Below are positions 1 through 5,301 of a DNA stretch of 6,844 nt, piece by piece; the stretch's first letter is position 1; each line of letters opens with the position of its first letter. The position numbers and the translations under genes are program-made. The stretch comes from Microbacteriaceae bacterium (lineage in GTDB: Bacteria; Actinomycetota; Actinomycetes; Actinomycetales; Microbacteriaceae). Under the pieces are notes generated by a model, which made no database searches, had not been told where the DNA came from, and worked only from the letters and a program-made list of their open reading frames with translations. The DNA lies in the NCBI GenBank assembly GCA_025463615.1, contig JAODAU010000107.1, forward strand, positions 1 through 6,844, in the 5' to 3' direction.

Positions 1-46
1 TTTCGGTGCCGCCGTGCGTCAGAATGACCACACCACAATCCGGATC

Positions 47-52
47 AGGAGG
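47..52 (+). promoter_or_regulatory. Strong ribosome binding site fixing the acetyltransferase start
   Basis: AGGAGG, complementary to the 16S 3' end, sits six bases before the GTG at 59. This is the best Shine-Dalgarno in the window and favours GTG 59 over the upstream in-frame GTG at 14. I saw no convincing promoter in the 58 bases before this start. Confidence 0.8.
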
Positions 53-58
53 CGACAC

Positions 59-583
59 GTGTACCTCACGCTGCGCTCGCTCGCTCCGGAGGACGACCCC
101 GAGGCCATCGGAATCCTGCAGCAGCGCGGCGACTACTTCCGCGCCCTGATCGGCCGGATGCCCCAGGCGGAGCACCTTGCCCTGCTGCGCGCAGCCCTTC
201 CCGAGGGCGCCACCCCCGGGCAGAAGCGTCTCGTCGGCATCGAGTCCGACGGGCGCATCGCGGGCGTGCTCGATGTCGTCATGGACTATCCTCACCTCGG
301 CTCGGCATCCGTGGGCCTGTTCGTGCTCGACCCGACGACCAGCCTGCGCCACATGGCCGTGCCGGTTGCGGCGATGCTGATCGAACGCGCGCTGGGCGAG
401 GGCATCGACCTGGTCTTCGCGGCCTGCCCGGACGGCTGGCTGCCGGGGGAGCGGCTGCTCACGAGCCTCGGCTTCCGGCTGGTGCGGGCGTCGGCGATGC
501 CGCGTAACCCGGTGCTGCAGCCCGACCCGACGAGCCGGAACCGGGTGTGGGCGCTGGAGGTCTCGCCGCCCGTCGTTCCCTAG
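59..583 (+). CDS. GNAT-family N-acetyltransferase (substrate unknown)
   Basis: Predicted cytosolic 174-residue protein with a GNAT-like fold; such enzymes move an acetyl group from acetyl-CoA to an amine, but nothing here identifies the substrate. Residues 57-75 look like the paired strands around a turn (RLVGIESDGRIAGVLDVV). Residues 84-90 (SVGLFVL) fit strand beta4, and residues 129-139 (PGERLLTSLGF) match the family's usual late helix ending in LGF. The acetyl-CoA pyrophosphate loop is normally R/Q-x-x-G-x-G/A. Here it is poorly conserved (SLRHMAVPVA, 95-104), so cofactor binding could be altered. I chose the GTG at 59 because a perfect AGGAGG lies six bases upstream; an in-frame GTG at 14 has no such site. 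The TAG stop overlaps the stop of the convergent mutY. Confident of the family, unsure of activity. Confidence 0.75.
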   Translation: MYLTLRSLAPEDDPEAIGILQQRGDYFRALIGRMPQAEHLALLRAALPEGATPGQKRLVGIESDGRIAGVLDVVMDYPHLGSASVGLFVLDPTTSLRHMAVPVAAMLIERALGEGIDLVFAACPDGWLPGERLLTSLGFRLVRASAMPRNPVLQPDPTSRNRVWALEVSPPVVP

Positions 584-1446
584 TCGGGCAGTTCGTATCC
601 CGCGTCCGAGCGCACGACCAGGCCGTCCGCGATCAACCCCCGGAGGGCCCGCGTGCGCTGCACGTCGTCGAGCCAGACCGCGTCGAGCTCGTCCTGGGTG
701 ACCGGGATCTCGGAGGCCCGCAGCGCGGCGAGGATCAGCCCGCGCACCTGCCGGTCCGATCCCTCGAACCGCTTCTGCACCGGCTTCCGCGCGCCCTCGT
801 AGGCGGGGTAGCCCTCCGCGCGCCAGGTGCAGAGGTCGGCGACGGGGCAGGCGTCGCAGCGCGGTGTGCGAGCGGTGCAGACGATGGCGCCGAGCTCCAT
901 GATGGCGGCGTTGGCGAGCCGGGCATCCTCGAGTCCTTCGGGCAGCTGGGCCTCCATGGCGGCGAGGTCGCGCCGGGTCGAGGGGGGTCCAGTCTCGGCC
1001 TGCCCGTCGACGGCCCGCGCGAGCACCCGTCGCACGTTCGTGTCCACTACCGGATGCCGCAGCCCGTAGGCGAACACGGCGACGGCCCGCGCCGTGTAGT
1101 CGCCGATGCCGGGCAGGGCGAGAAGCTCGCCGACATCCGACGGCACGACGCCACCGTGCCGCTCGGTGATCGCGACGGCCGCGGCGTGCAGGTTGAGAGC
1201 GCGGCGCGGGTAGCCCAGCCGGTTCCAGGCACGCACGGCGTCGCCCGATGGCGATGCCGCCAGCGCGGCCGGTGTCGGCCAGCGCTTGAGCCATTCCTCG
1301 AGCCGCGGGATCACGCGCGCGACCGGGGTCTGCTGCAGCATCACCTCGCTCACCAGGGTGCCCCAGGCGGTGAACCCGGGCCTGCGCCAGGGCAGGTCGC
1401 GACCGCTCTCGCGAAACCACTCGCTGACGGGCCCGGCGATGTTCAC
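580..1446 (-). CDS. mutY: A/G-specific adenine DNA glycosylase MutY (short actinobacterial form)
   Basis: Removes adenine mispaired with 8-oxoguanine or guanine, starting base-excision repair that prevents G:C to T:A mutations. The 288 residues show the full catalytic core: DLPWRR (17-22), SEVMLQQTPVARVIP (33-47) with the expected catalytic glutamate at 34, the helix-hairpin-helix LPGIGDYTARA (111-121), and VVDTNVRRVLAR (133-144) with catalytic aspartate 135. The 4Fe-4S ligands C190, C197, C200 and C206 have the canonical C-x6-C-x2-C-x5-C spacing. The C-terminal NUDIX-like domain of E. coli MutY (about 350 residues), which helps read 8-oxoguanine, is absent. In its place, residues 228-288 look like a small winged-helix-like tail. 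Start uncertain: GTG 1446 lies directly against a GGAGA, and an in-frame GTG at 1461 is possible. Divergent from the kinase-like gene; the TAG stop overlaps that of the acetyltransferase. Confidence 0.95.
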   Translation of the reverse strand: MNIAGPVSEWFRESGRDLPWRRPGFTAWGTLVSEVMLQQTPVARVIPRLEEWLKRWPTPAALAASPSGDAVRAWNRLGYPRRALNLHAAAVAITERHGGVVPSDVGELLALPGIGDYTARAVAVFAYGLRHPVVDTNVRRVLARAVDGQAETGPPSTRRDLAAMEAQLPEGLEDARLANAAIMELGAIVCTARTPRCDACPVADLCTWRAEGYPAYEGARKPVQKRFEGSDRQVRGLILAALRASEIPVTQDELDAVWLDDVQRTRALRGLIADGLVVRSDAGYELPD

Positions 1447-1473
1447 TCTCCACTGTCTCACGGCGATCGGGGT

Positions 1474-1479
1474 TACTGT
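1474..1479 (+). promoter_or_regulatory. Candidate -10 element for a leaderless kinase-like gene
   Basis: TACTGT fits TANNNT and ends six bases before the ATG at 1486, which would place the transcription start at or next to the start codon. There is no Shine-Dalgarno before that ATG. A good -35 was not found; ACTGTC at 1452-1457 is weak. The same spacing recurs at other starts in the window. Confidence 0.4.
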
Positions 1480-1485
1480 GAAGCC

Positions 1486-2100
1486 ATGGCCAGATGGCAA
1501 CCGCTCAAGAAGGACGTGCTCGAGGCTCTCGCCGGCGAGATCACCCACAACTACCGCGAGGGGCGCGTGATCGTGGCGGTGGACGGCGACCGCACCTCGG
1601 GAACGGCGGCCTTCGCCGACGATCTCGGCGTCGCGCTCGGCCTCGTCGGCCGCAAGACCTACCGCGCGTCGATCGAGAACTTCCACAGCGCGAAGGCGAA
1701 GCAGGATGCCGCGGACACCGCCGAGGGCTACTACGACAGCGCGTACAACTACTCGCTCCTCCAGCGCGTGCTCATCGACCCGTTCCGGTCTGGCGGGAGC
1801 ACAGGGTTCGTGCTCGCCGCCTTCGACGAGGCGCGCGACACCGGCTTCCAGTCGAAGTGGATGACGGCGGGCGCCGACGCGATCCTCATCGTCGACGGCG
1901 TCTTTCTGCAGCGCCCGCAGCTCGCCGGACTGTGGAACTACACGGTCTGGGTGGATGTGCCGGAGACCGGCCCCGAGGATGTGCGTGCCGAGGCCGACGC
2001 GCTCTACCTGCGCGCGGTGGGGCCGCGCGCGAAGGCGACGGCCATCATCGACAACCGCGACCCGGAGCACCCGCGCCGCAGCTTCGCCGACAGCTGCTAA
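1486..2100 (+). CDS. Uridine-kinase-family protein with degenerate P-loop (probable pseudokinase)
   Basis: The 204-residue protein resembles the actinobacterial uridine-kinase-like P-loop family along its length. Shared features are the N-terminal MARWQPLKKDVLEAL, VDG (32-34), an ASIENFH segment (61-67) where relatives have an S-x-D-x-FH-type motif, EGYYDSAYNYS (80-90), LIDPFRSGGSTGF (96-108), a Walker B-like AILIVDGVFLQRP (132-144), WNYTVWVDVP (150-159), and an end reading IIDNRDPEHPRR then FADSC. Functional kinases need GxxxxGK[ST]. Here residues 34-41 read GDRTSGTA, so the phosphate-binding lysine and following Ser/Thr are threonine and alanine. The acidic residue expected before FH is shifted to glutamate-asparagine, and the lid region after VDVP (160-170) looks shortened. 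The frame is open throughout, so this is not a simple decayed gene. ATG 1486 has no ribosome site and may be leaderless. Canonical kinase activity is unlikely; the real role is unknown. Confidence 0.75.
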   Translation: MARWQPLKKDVLEALAGEITHNYREGRVIVAVDGDRTSGTAAFADDLGVALGLVGRKTYRASIENFHSAKAKQDAADTAEGYYDSAYNYSLLQRVLIDPFRSGGSTGFVLAAFDEARDTGFQSKWMTAGADAILIVDGVFLQRPQLAGLWNYTVWVDVPETGPEDVRAEADALYLRAVGPRAKATAIIDNRDPEHPRRSFADSC

Positions 2101-3092
2101 CGACCGACTCGCGCCAGCACCTCCGTCGGCGTGAGGAACACCCCCGTGCGCTCGACCTCGTGCACCAGCTCCACCATCGCCGCGTTCACCGGCGTCGCGA
2201 CCTTCGTGCCCTTCGCCGCGTCGACCACGGCGCCGTTGAGGTAGTCGATCTCGGTCGGCTGGCCGCGACGGATGCTCTGCAGCGTCGAGCCGGGGTTGGG
2301 CGTCGAGCCCATCCGGCGCGCCATCAGCCGCGGGAGCACCTGACCCACCCAGAGCGGGGCTGCGCCCACGATCCCCAGCGCCCGGTTGCTCAGCCCGTTG
2401 ATGGGCGCGAAGCGGATGCCGCGGGCCCGCGCCACCCGCACGTTCTCCCGGATGCTCCGCGTGAGCAGCCTGCGCAGCCCCCGGTCGCGCGCCACCTCCT
2501 GCGCGCTCAGTCCGGTGATCGCCGGCAGCGCGTTGACCTGGTTGACGATGAGCTTCGTCCACTGCGCCCCGGCGAAGTCCGCCACCGTGTGCGTCTCCAG
2601 CACCGCCCCGAGCACCTGGGCCGCGTAGCGGGTCGGCACGTCGTTCCCGGGGTCGCCGCTGCCGAGGTAGAGCGAGCCGCCGGCGGTGATGTGCACGTCG
2701 CCCGGCTCGAGGTGGGAGGCGGCGAACACGGCGAGCCCGCCGACCACGTGGGCTTGGGGCGCAGCGTCGGCGGCCGCGCCGATGCCGGCGAGCCCGTTCT
2801 GCACGACGACGAGGGGGAGGGTGCGCAGCCAGCGCTCGTTCTCGCGGATGGCGGCCGGGGCATCCGCCGCCTTGGTGGCCACGATCGCGAGCTCGGGGCG
2901 CCGCGTGAGTTGGGTTGCAGCCGAGACCCGGGCCGTGTAGTCGCCCCAGGCGCCGGTGAGGTGGATGCCGCGGGCCTGGATCGCGGCGAGGTTCTCGCCC
3001 CGGGCCGTGACCTCGACCTCGTGGCCGGCGCGGGCGAGAAGGGCTGCGAGCGCGCCGCCGATCGCCCCTGCTCCGAGAACGGCGACCCGCAT
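2097..3092 (-). CDS. 2-dehydropantoate 2-reductase family protein (PanE/ApbA-like)
   Basis: NADPH-dependent reductase of the ketopantoate reductase family. PanE converts 2-dehydropantoate to pantoate, a step of pantothenate and coenzyme A synthesis, in the cytosol. The 331 residues open with a Rossmann nucleotide-binding loop GAGAIG (7-12). They continue with ATKAAD (72-77) and QNG (98-100). The catalytic segment AQWTKLIVNQVNALPAITG (176-194) carries lysine 180 and asparagine 184, and SIRRGQPTEIDYLNG (273-287) carries glutamate 281. These correspond to K176, N180 and E256 of E. coli PanE, so the enzyme should be active. It is slightly longer than the E. coli protein (303). No other pantothenate gene is nearby, and the family has many paralogues on other 2-oxo acids, so I leave the symbol empty. 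The TAG stop overlaps the TAA of the convergent kinase-like gene. The ATG start has a TANNNT motif seven bases upstream. Confidence 0.88.
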   Translation of the reverse strand: MRVAVLGAGAIGGALAALLARAGHEVEVTARGENLAAIQARGIHLTGAWGDYTARVSAATQLTRRPELAIVATKAADAPAAIRENERWLRTLPLVVVQNGLAGIGAAADAAPQAHVVGGLAVFAASHLEPGDVHITAGGSLYLGSGDPGNDVPTRYAAQVLGAVLETHTVADFAGAQWTKLIVNQVNALPAITGLSAQEVARDRGLRRLLTRSIRENVRVARARGIRFAPINGLSNRALGIVGAAPLWVGQVLPRLMARRMGSTPNPGSTLQSIRRGQPTEIDYLNGAVVDAAKGTKVATPVNAAMVELVHEVERTGVFLTPTEVLARVGR

Positions 3093-3099
3093 GCCTCGA

Positions 3100-3105
3100 A
3101 TCCTA
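3100..3105 (-). promoter_or_regulatory. Candidate -10 element for the ketopantoate reductase gene
   Basis: Read on the minus strand this is TAGGAT, followed by seven bases (TCGAGGC) and then the ATG. The GAGG inside that spacer is too close to the ATG for a normal ribosome site, so a leaderless or near-leaderless transcript is plausible. No clear -35 was seen. It lies in the 68-base gap after the exporter stop, so the reductase may have its own promoter as well as any read-through. Confidence 0.4.
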
Positions 3106-3160
3106 TGTCTCGCGACGCGGGATGCTCGGCATGCGGGCCGCCGTCAGCGTCCCCTGTGTC

Positions 3161-4591
3161 CTAGGCCGCCGTGCGGCTGCGTCCCGCGGGGAGCAGCAGC
3201 GCGAGCAGGGCGGAGGCGGCGAGCACCGACGCGCCCACGACGATGGCGGGGATCGCGGCATCCACGTAGCCCGTCGGCGTCAGCTGGCCGCCCGCGCCGG
3301 TGAAGACCGCGGTGAGCACCGCGATGCCGAGCGCGACGCCCACCTCGCGCAGGGTGGAGTTGGTGCCGCTGGCCTTGGCGTGGTCGGCGGGAGGCATTGT
3401 GGCGAGCACGGCCGTCGACGACGGGGCGAAGACGAGGCCCATGCCCACGCCGGCAACGATGAACGGGGCCACCATGTGGATGTACTCGACCGTCGCGGTC
3501 ATCGTCATGGCGAGCCAGAACAGCGCGATCGCCTCCAGCGCGAGGCCGACCACGATGAGCAGTCGCGTGCCGACGCGCGGCGCGATGAGGCCGGCGAGCG
3601 GGGCGACGACCATCGGCGCGAGCGTCCACGGCGTGGTCTGCACGGCCGCCTGCAGCGGGCTGGCGCCCTGCACGATCTGCAGGAACTGGATCAGGATGAA
3701 CACCGCACCGAACATGCCGAAGCTGAACCCGATGCCCACGAGGTTGGCCACGGTGAAACTGCGGTCGCGGAACAGCCGCAGGGGCAGCAGCGGCGCGGAT
3801 GCCCGGCGCTCCCAGAGCACGAAGGCGATCAGCAGCACGCCGCCGGCCACGAGCGACCCGACGACCACCGGGCTGTCCCAGCCGAGCGGGTTGCCGCGCA
3901 CGATGCCGAAGATCACGGCGAGCACGCCGAGGCCGACCAGCACCACGCCGAGCACGTCGGCGCGGAGACGGGCGCCGAAGCTGTTCGGCAGCACGAGCAG
4001 AGCAAGCGGGATGGCGACGATGCCGACGGGCACGTTGATCCAGAAGATGCCCTGCCAGTTCCAGCCCTCGACCACGGCGCCGCCGATGAGCGGACCCATC
4101 GCCACGCCGAGGCCGGAGATGCCGCCCCAGATGCCGATGGCGAGCGGGCGGAGCCGCTGCGGCACGGACCCGGCCAGCAGGGTGAGCGAGAGCGGCATCA
4201 GGGCCGCGCCGCCGATCCCCTGGAAGGCCCGGGCCACGATGAGCTCGGCCGGGTTCACCGACAGTGCCGCGCCGGCCGAGGCCAGCGTGAAGATCGCGAT
4301 CCCGATCACGAAGACCGTCCGGCGCCCGAACCGGTCGCCGAGCGCGACGGCGAGCAGGATGAACGTGGCGAAGCTCAGCGTGTACGCGTTGACGAACCAC
4401 TGCAGCTGCTCGACGGTCGCGCCGAGCTTCTCGTGGATGACGGGCAGCGCGTTGGTCATGACGAGGTTGTCGAGGGTCGCCATGAACATCGGCAGGGATG
4501 CCGCGACGATGGCGAGCCAGACGGGGATGCGACGGCGCGGTGCCGCCTCGGCCGGCGCGGTCGCCGCTGCGGCCGTATCGGTGATGCTCAT
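3161..4591 (-). CDS. DHA2-family MFS efflux transporter, 14 membrane helices
   Basis: Predicted proton-driven exporter in the inner membrane, of the EmrB/QacA-like drug:H+ antiporter-2 group. The 476 residues match the family's usual length and show about 14 hydrophobic helices, roughly from 26-47 to 445-468. Diagnostic motifs are LDNLVMTNALP (40-50) in helix 1 with aspartate 41, motif A GDRFGRRTVF (85-94) between helices 2 and 3, motif B RAFQGIGGAA (121-130) with arginine 121 in helix 4, and motif C GPLIGGAVVEGWNWQ (166-180) in helix 5. NSTLREVG (411-418) is typical of the C-terminal half. The N-terminal 20 residues are Ala-rich and cytoplasmic. The ATG start is supported by GAGGAG five bases upstream. 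The gene is divergent from a tetR gene with operator-like repeats between them, so ligand-induced derepression is expected. The substrate cannot be told from sequence; multidrug or antibiotic export is the usual role. Confidence 0.93.
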   Translation of the reverse strand: MSITDTAAAATAPAEAAPRRRIPVWLAIVAASLPMFMATLDNLVMTNALPVIHEKLGATVEQLQWFVNAYTLSFATFILLAVALGDRFGRRTVFVIGIAIFTLASAGAALSVNPAELIVARAFQGIGGAALMPLSLTLLAGSVPQRLRPLAIGIWGGISGLGVAMGPLIGGAVVEGWNWQGIFWINVPVGIVAIPLALLVLPNSFGARLRADVLGVVLVGLGVLAVIFGIVRGNPLGWDSPVVVGSLVAGGVLLIAFVLWERRASAPLLPLRLFRDRSFTVANLVGIGFSFGMFGAVFILIQFLQIVQGASPLQAAVQTTPWTLAPMVVAPLAGLIAPRVGTRLLIVVGLALEAIALFWLAMTMTATVEYIHMVAPFIVAGVGMGLVFAPSSTAVLATMPPADHAKASGTNSTLREVGVALGIAVLTAVFTGAGGQLTPTGYVDAAIPAIVVGASVLAASALLALLLPAGRSRTAA

Positions 4592-4596
4592 GGGGT

Positions 4597-4602
4597 CTCC
4601 TC
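4597..4602 (-). promoter_or_regulatory. Ribosome binding site of the MFS exporter
   Basis: GAGGAG on the minus strand lies five bases before the exporter ATG (4589-4591), a good Shine-Dalgarno at normal spacing. It supports this start and a leadered transcript, consistent with the promoter placed further upstream. Confidence 0.75.
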
Positions 4603-4612
4603 GGGGGATGCG

Positions 4613-4651
4613 AGTTAGTTATTGATCGATTACTAGGTACAAGTTAGTTAT
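4613..4651 (+). repeat. Direct repeat AGTTAGTTAT, two copies 29 bases apart
   Basis: Exact copies of AGTTAGTTAT occur at 4613-4622 and 4642-4651. Extending to 20 bases (4613-4632 and 4642-4661) keeps 16 matches. These are the left parts of the two operator-like sites. The repeat is best explained as tandem repressor binding sites rather than a mobile-element scar. Confidence 0.75.
4616..4635. promoter_or_regulatory. Operator-like palindrome O1 for the TetR regulator
   Basis: TAGTTATTGATCGATTACTA is a 20-base imperfect palindrome: 16 of 20 positions agree with its own reverse complement, giving half-sites TAGTTATTGA and TAGTAATCGA. It covers the expected transcription start of the exporter. 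It lies between divergent tetR and exporter genes, is AT-rich against very GC-rich surroundings, and its left half recurs in the second site. Binding by the adjacent TetR protein is inferred. Confidence 0.65.
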
Positions 4652-4664
4652 CGACTGATAAGAT
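4645..4664. promoter_or_regulatory. Operator-like palindrome O2, overlapping both promoters
   Basis: TAGTTATCGACTGATAAGAT has perfect five-base arms TTATC and GATAA around a four-base centre (4648-4661). Its left half TAGTTATCGA closely matches the O1 half-sites. Its centre is 29 bases from the O1 centre. It overlaps the -35/-10 spacer and -10 of the exporter promoter on one strand, and the TGATAAGAT extended -10 of tetR on the other. A repressor here could shut both promoters. Confidence 0.6.
4656..4664 (+). promoter_or_regulatory. Candidate extended -10 element of tetR
   Basis: TGATAAGAT matches the extended -10 pattern TG-N-TANNNT. Seven bases separate it from the ATG at 4672, so the transcript could begin at or next to that codon (leaderless). 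The upstream ATG at 4663 would then lie inside the promoter. No good -35 is present; GGTACA at 4636-4641 is weak. It overlaps O2, predicting autorepression. Confidence 0.5.
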
Positions 4665-4671
4665 GTCAAGC

Positions 4672-5301
4672 ATGATCGAGAAACAGAGGATGCGCGCCGA
4701 CGACCGCCGCGAACTGATCCTCGAAGCGGCCACCCGCGTCTTCGGCGACTACGGCTACTACGGCACCACCACGGCGCAGATCGCGCGCGAGGCGGGAGTG
4801 AGCCAGCCCTACGTCATCCAGGTGTTCGGCACCAAGCAGCAGCTCTTCCTCGAGGTGATGCAGCGCGCGGTGGACACGATCCTGGACGCCTTCCGGGCGG
4901 TGCTGCCCGACCAGCCGGACTCGACGCTGTCGCACCGACTCGGCATGGCGTACGTCGATCTCGCGTCCAACCGCGGCCTGCTGCTCTCGCTGATGCACGC
5001 CTTCGTGCTCGGCCGCGAGCCGGTGATCGGCAAGGCGGCGCGCGACGGATTCATGAAGGTCTACAAGTTCCTGCGCGTCGAGGGCGGGTTCCCGGCCGAC
5101 GAGGCCCAGCAGTTCCTGTCGGGCGGCATGCTCATCAACACCCTGGTCGGCATCCGCATGGTCGACGAGTACGGCGACGGCGACACCGATGTCTGCGAGC
5201 TCCTCGAGACCGCCCTGCCCGAGAAGCTCGACGTGCTGCTGGCCCTGGCCGACGACCCGACCGCAGAGCGCACGTCGCGGCCCTCCGAGCGCAGCGCGTG
5301 A
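4672..5301 (+). CDS. TetR/AcrR-family transcriptional repressor, likely regulator of the divergent exporter
   Basis: DNA-binding repressor, 209 residues, a normal TetR length. The N-terminal domain has DDRRELILEAATRVFGDYGY (10-29) leading into the helix-turn-helix GTTTAQIAREAGVSQPYV (31-48) and the usual QVFGTKQQLFLEVM (50-63). The rest, all-helical with LLLSLMHAF (103-111), is the expected ligand-binding and dimerisation domain; its ligand is unknown. It is divergent from the MFS gene, with two related palindromes between, so it probably represses both genes and releases on binding an exported compound. Start choice: ATG 4672 lies seven bases from an extended -10; ATG 4663 would add MSS but overlaps that -10; ATG 4690 is also possible, with an AGAGG directly against it. 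The TGA stop overlaps the GTG start of truB (GTGA), indicating co-transcription and translational coupling. Confidence 0.9.
   Translation: MIEKQRMRADDRRELILEAATRVFGDYGYYGTTTAQIAREAGVSQPYVIQVFGTKQQLFLEVMQRAVDTILDAFRAVLPDQPDSTLSHRLGMAYVDLASNRGLLLSLMHAFVLGREPVIGKAARDGFMKVYKFLRVEGGFPADEAQQFLSGGMLINTLVGIRMVDEYGDGDTDVCELLETALPEKLDVLLALADDPTAERTSRPSERSA

Larger units (their letters stand above)
4641..4669 (-). promoter_or_regulatory. Promoter of the MFS exporter: perfect -35 and fair -10
   Basis: On the minus strand a perfect TTGACA (4669-4664) is followed by a 17-base spacer and TAACTT (4646-4641), which fits TANNNT. The expected transcription start is near 4634, giving a 5' leader of about 43 bases that includes the GAGGAG. 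One operator-like palindrome overlaps the spacer and the -10, and the other covers the expected start point, so a bound repressor should block polymerase. Confidence 0.65.

Noticed and set aside
568..589. GCCCG...CGGGC inverted repeat at the first convergent junction as a terminator
   Set aside because: Only a five-base stem with a 12-base loop and no T-tract on either strand; expected by chance at this GC content.
547..1485. Upstream extension of the kinase-like frame over mutY
   Set aside because: The sequence before ATG 1486 is the antisense of mutY and is not protein-like; family members start at the MARW segment.
1447..2562. Upstream extension of the mutY frame across the kinase-like and reductase genes
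   Set aside because: The extra residues are Ala/Arg/Gly-rich, resemble no domain, and lie antisense to a convincing kinase-family gene. MutY begins normally at 1446 or 1461.
3121..3133. ATGC-TCG-GCAT small inverted repeat in the gap between exporter and reductase genes
   Set aside because: A four-base stem is too short to call a terminator or operator, and there is no T-tract; the 68-base gap otherwise shows only the candidate -10.
3122..4618. Very long plus-strand open frames opposite the exporter (to 498 codons)
   Set aside because: They are antisense shadows in high-GC DNA: products rich in Arg, His, Asp and Gly with low-complexity runs and no domain, whereas the minus strand encodes a clear 14-helix transporter.
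4592..4671. AT-rich stretch as a mobile-element or attachment-site scar
   Set aside because: The repeats fit tandem operators between divergent genes better. There are no terminal inverted repeats, target duplications or integrase/transposase genes nearby.
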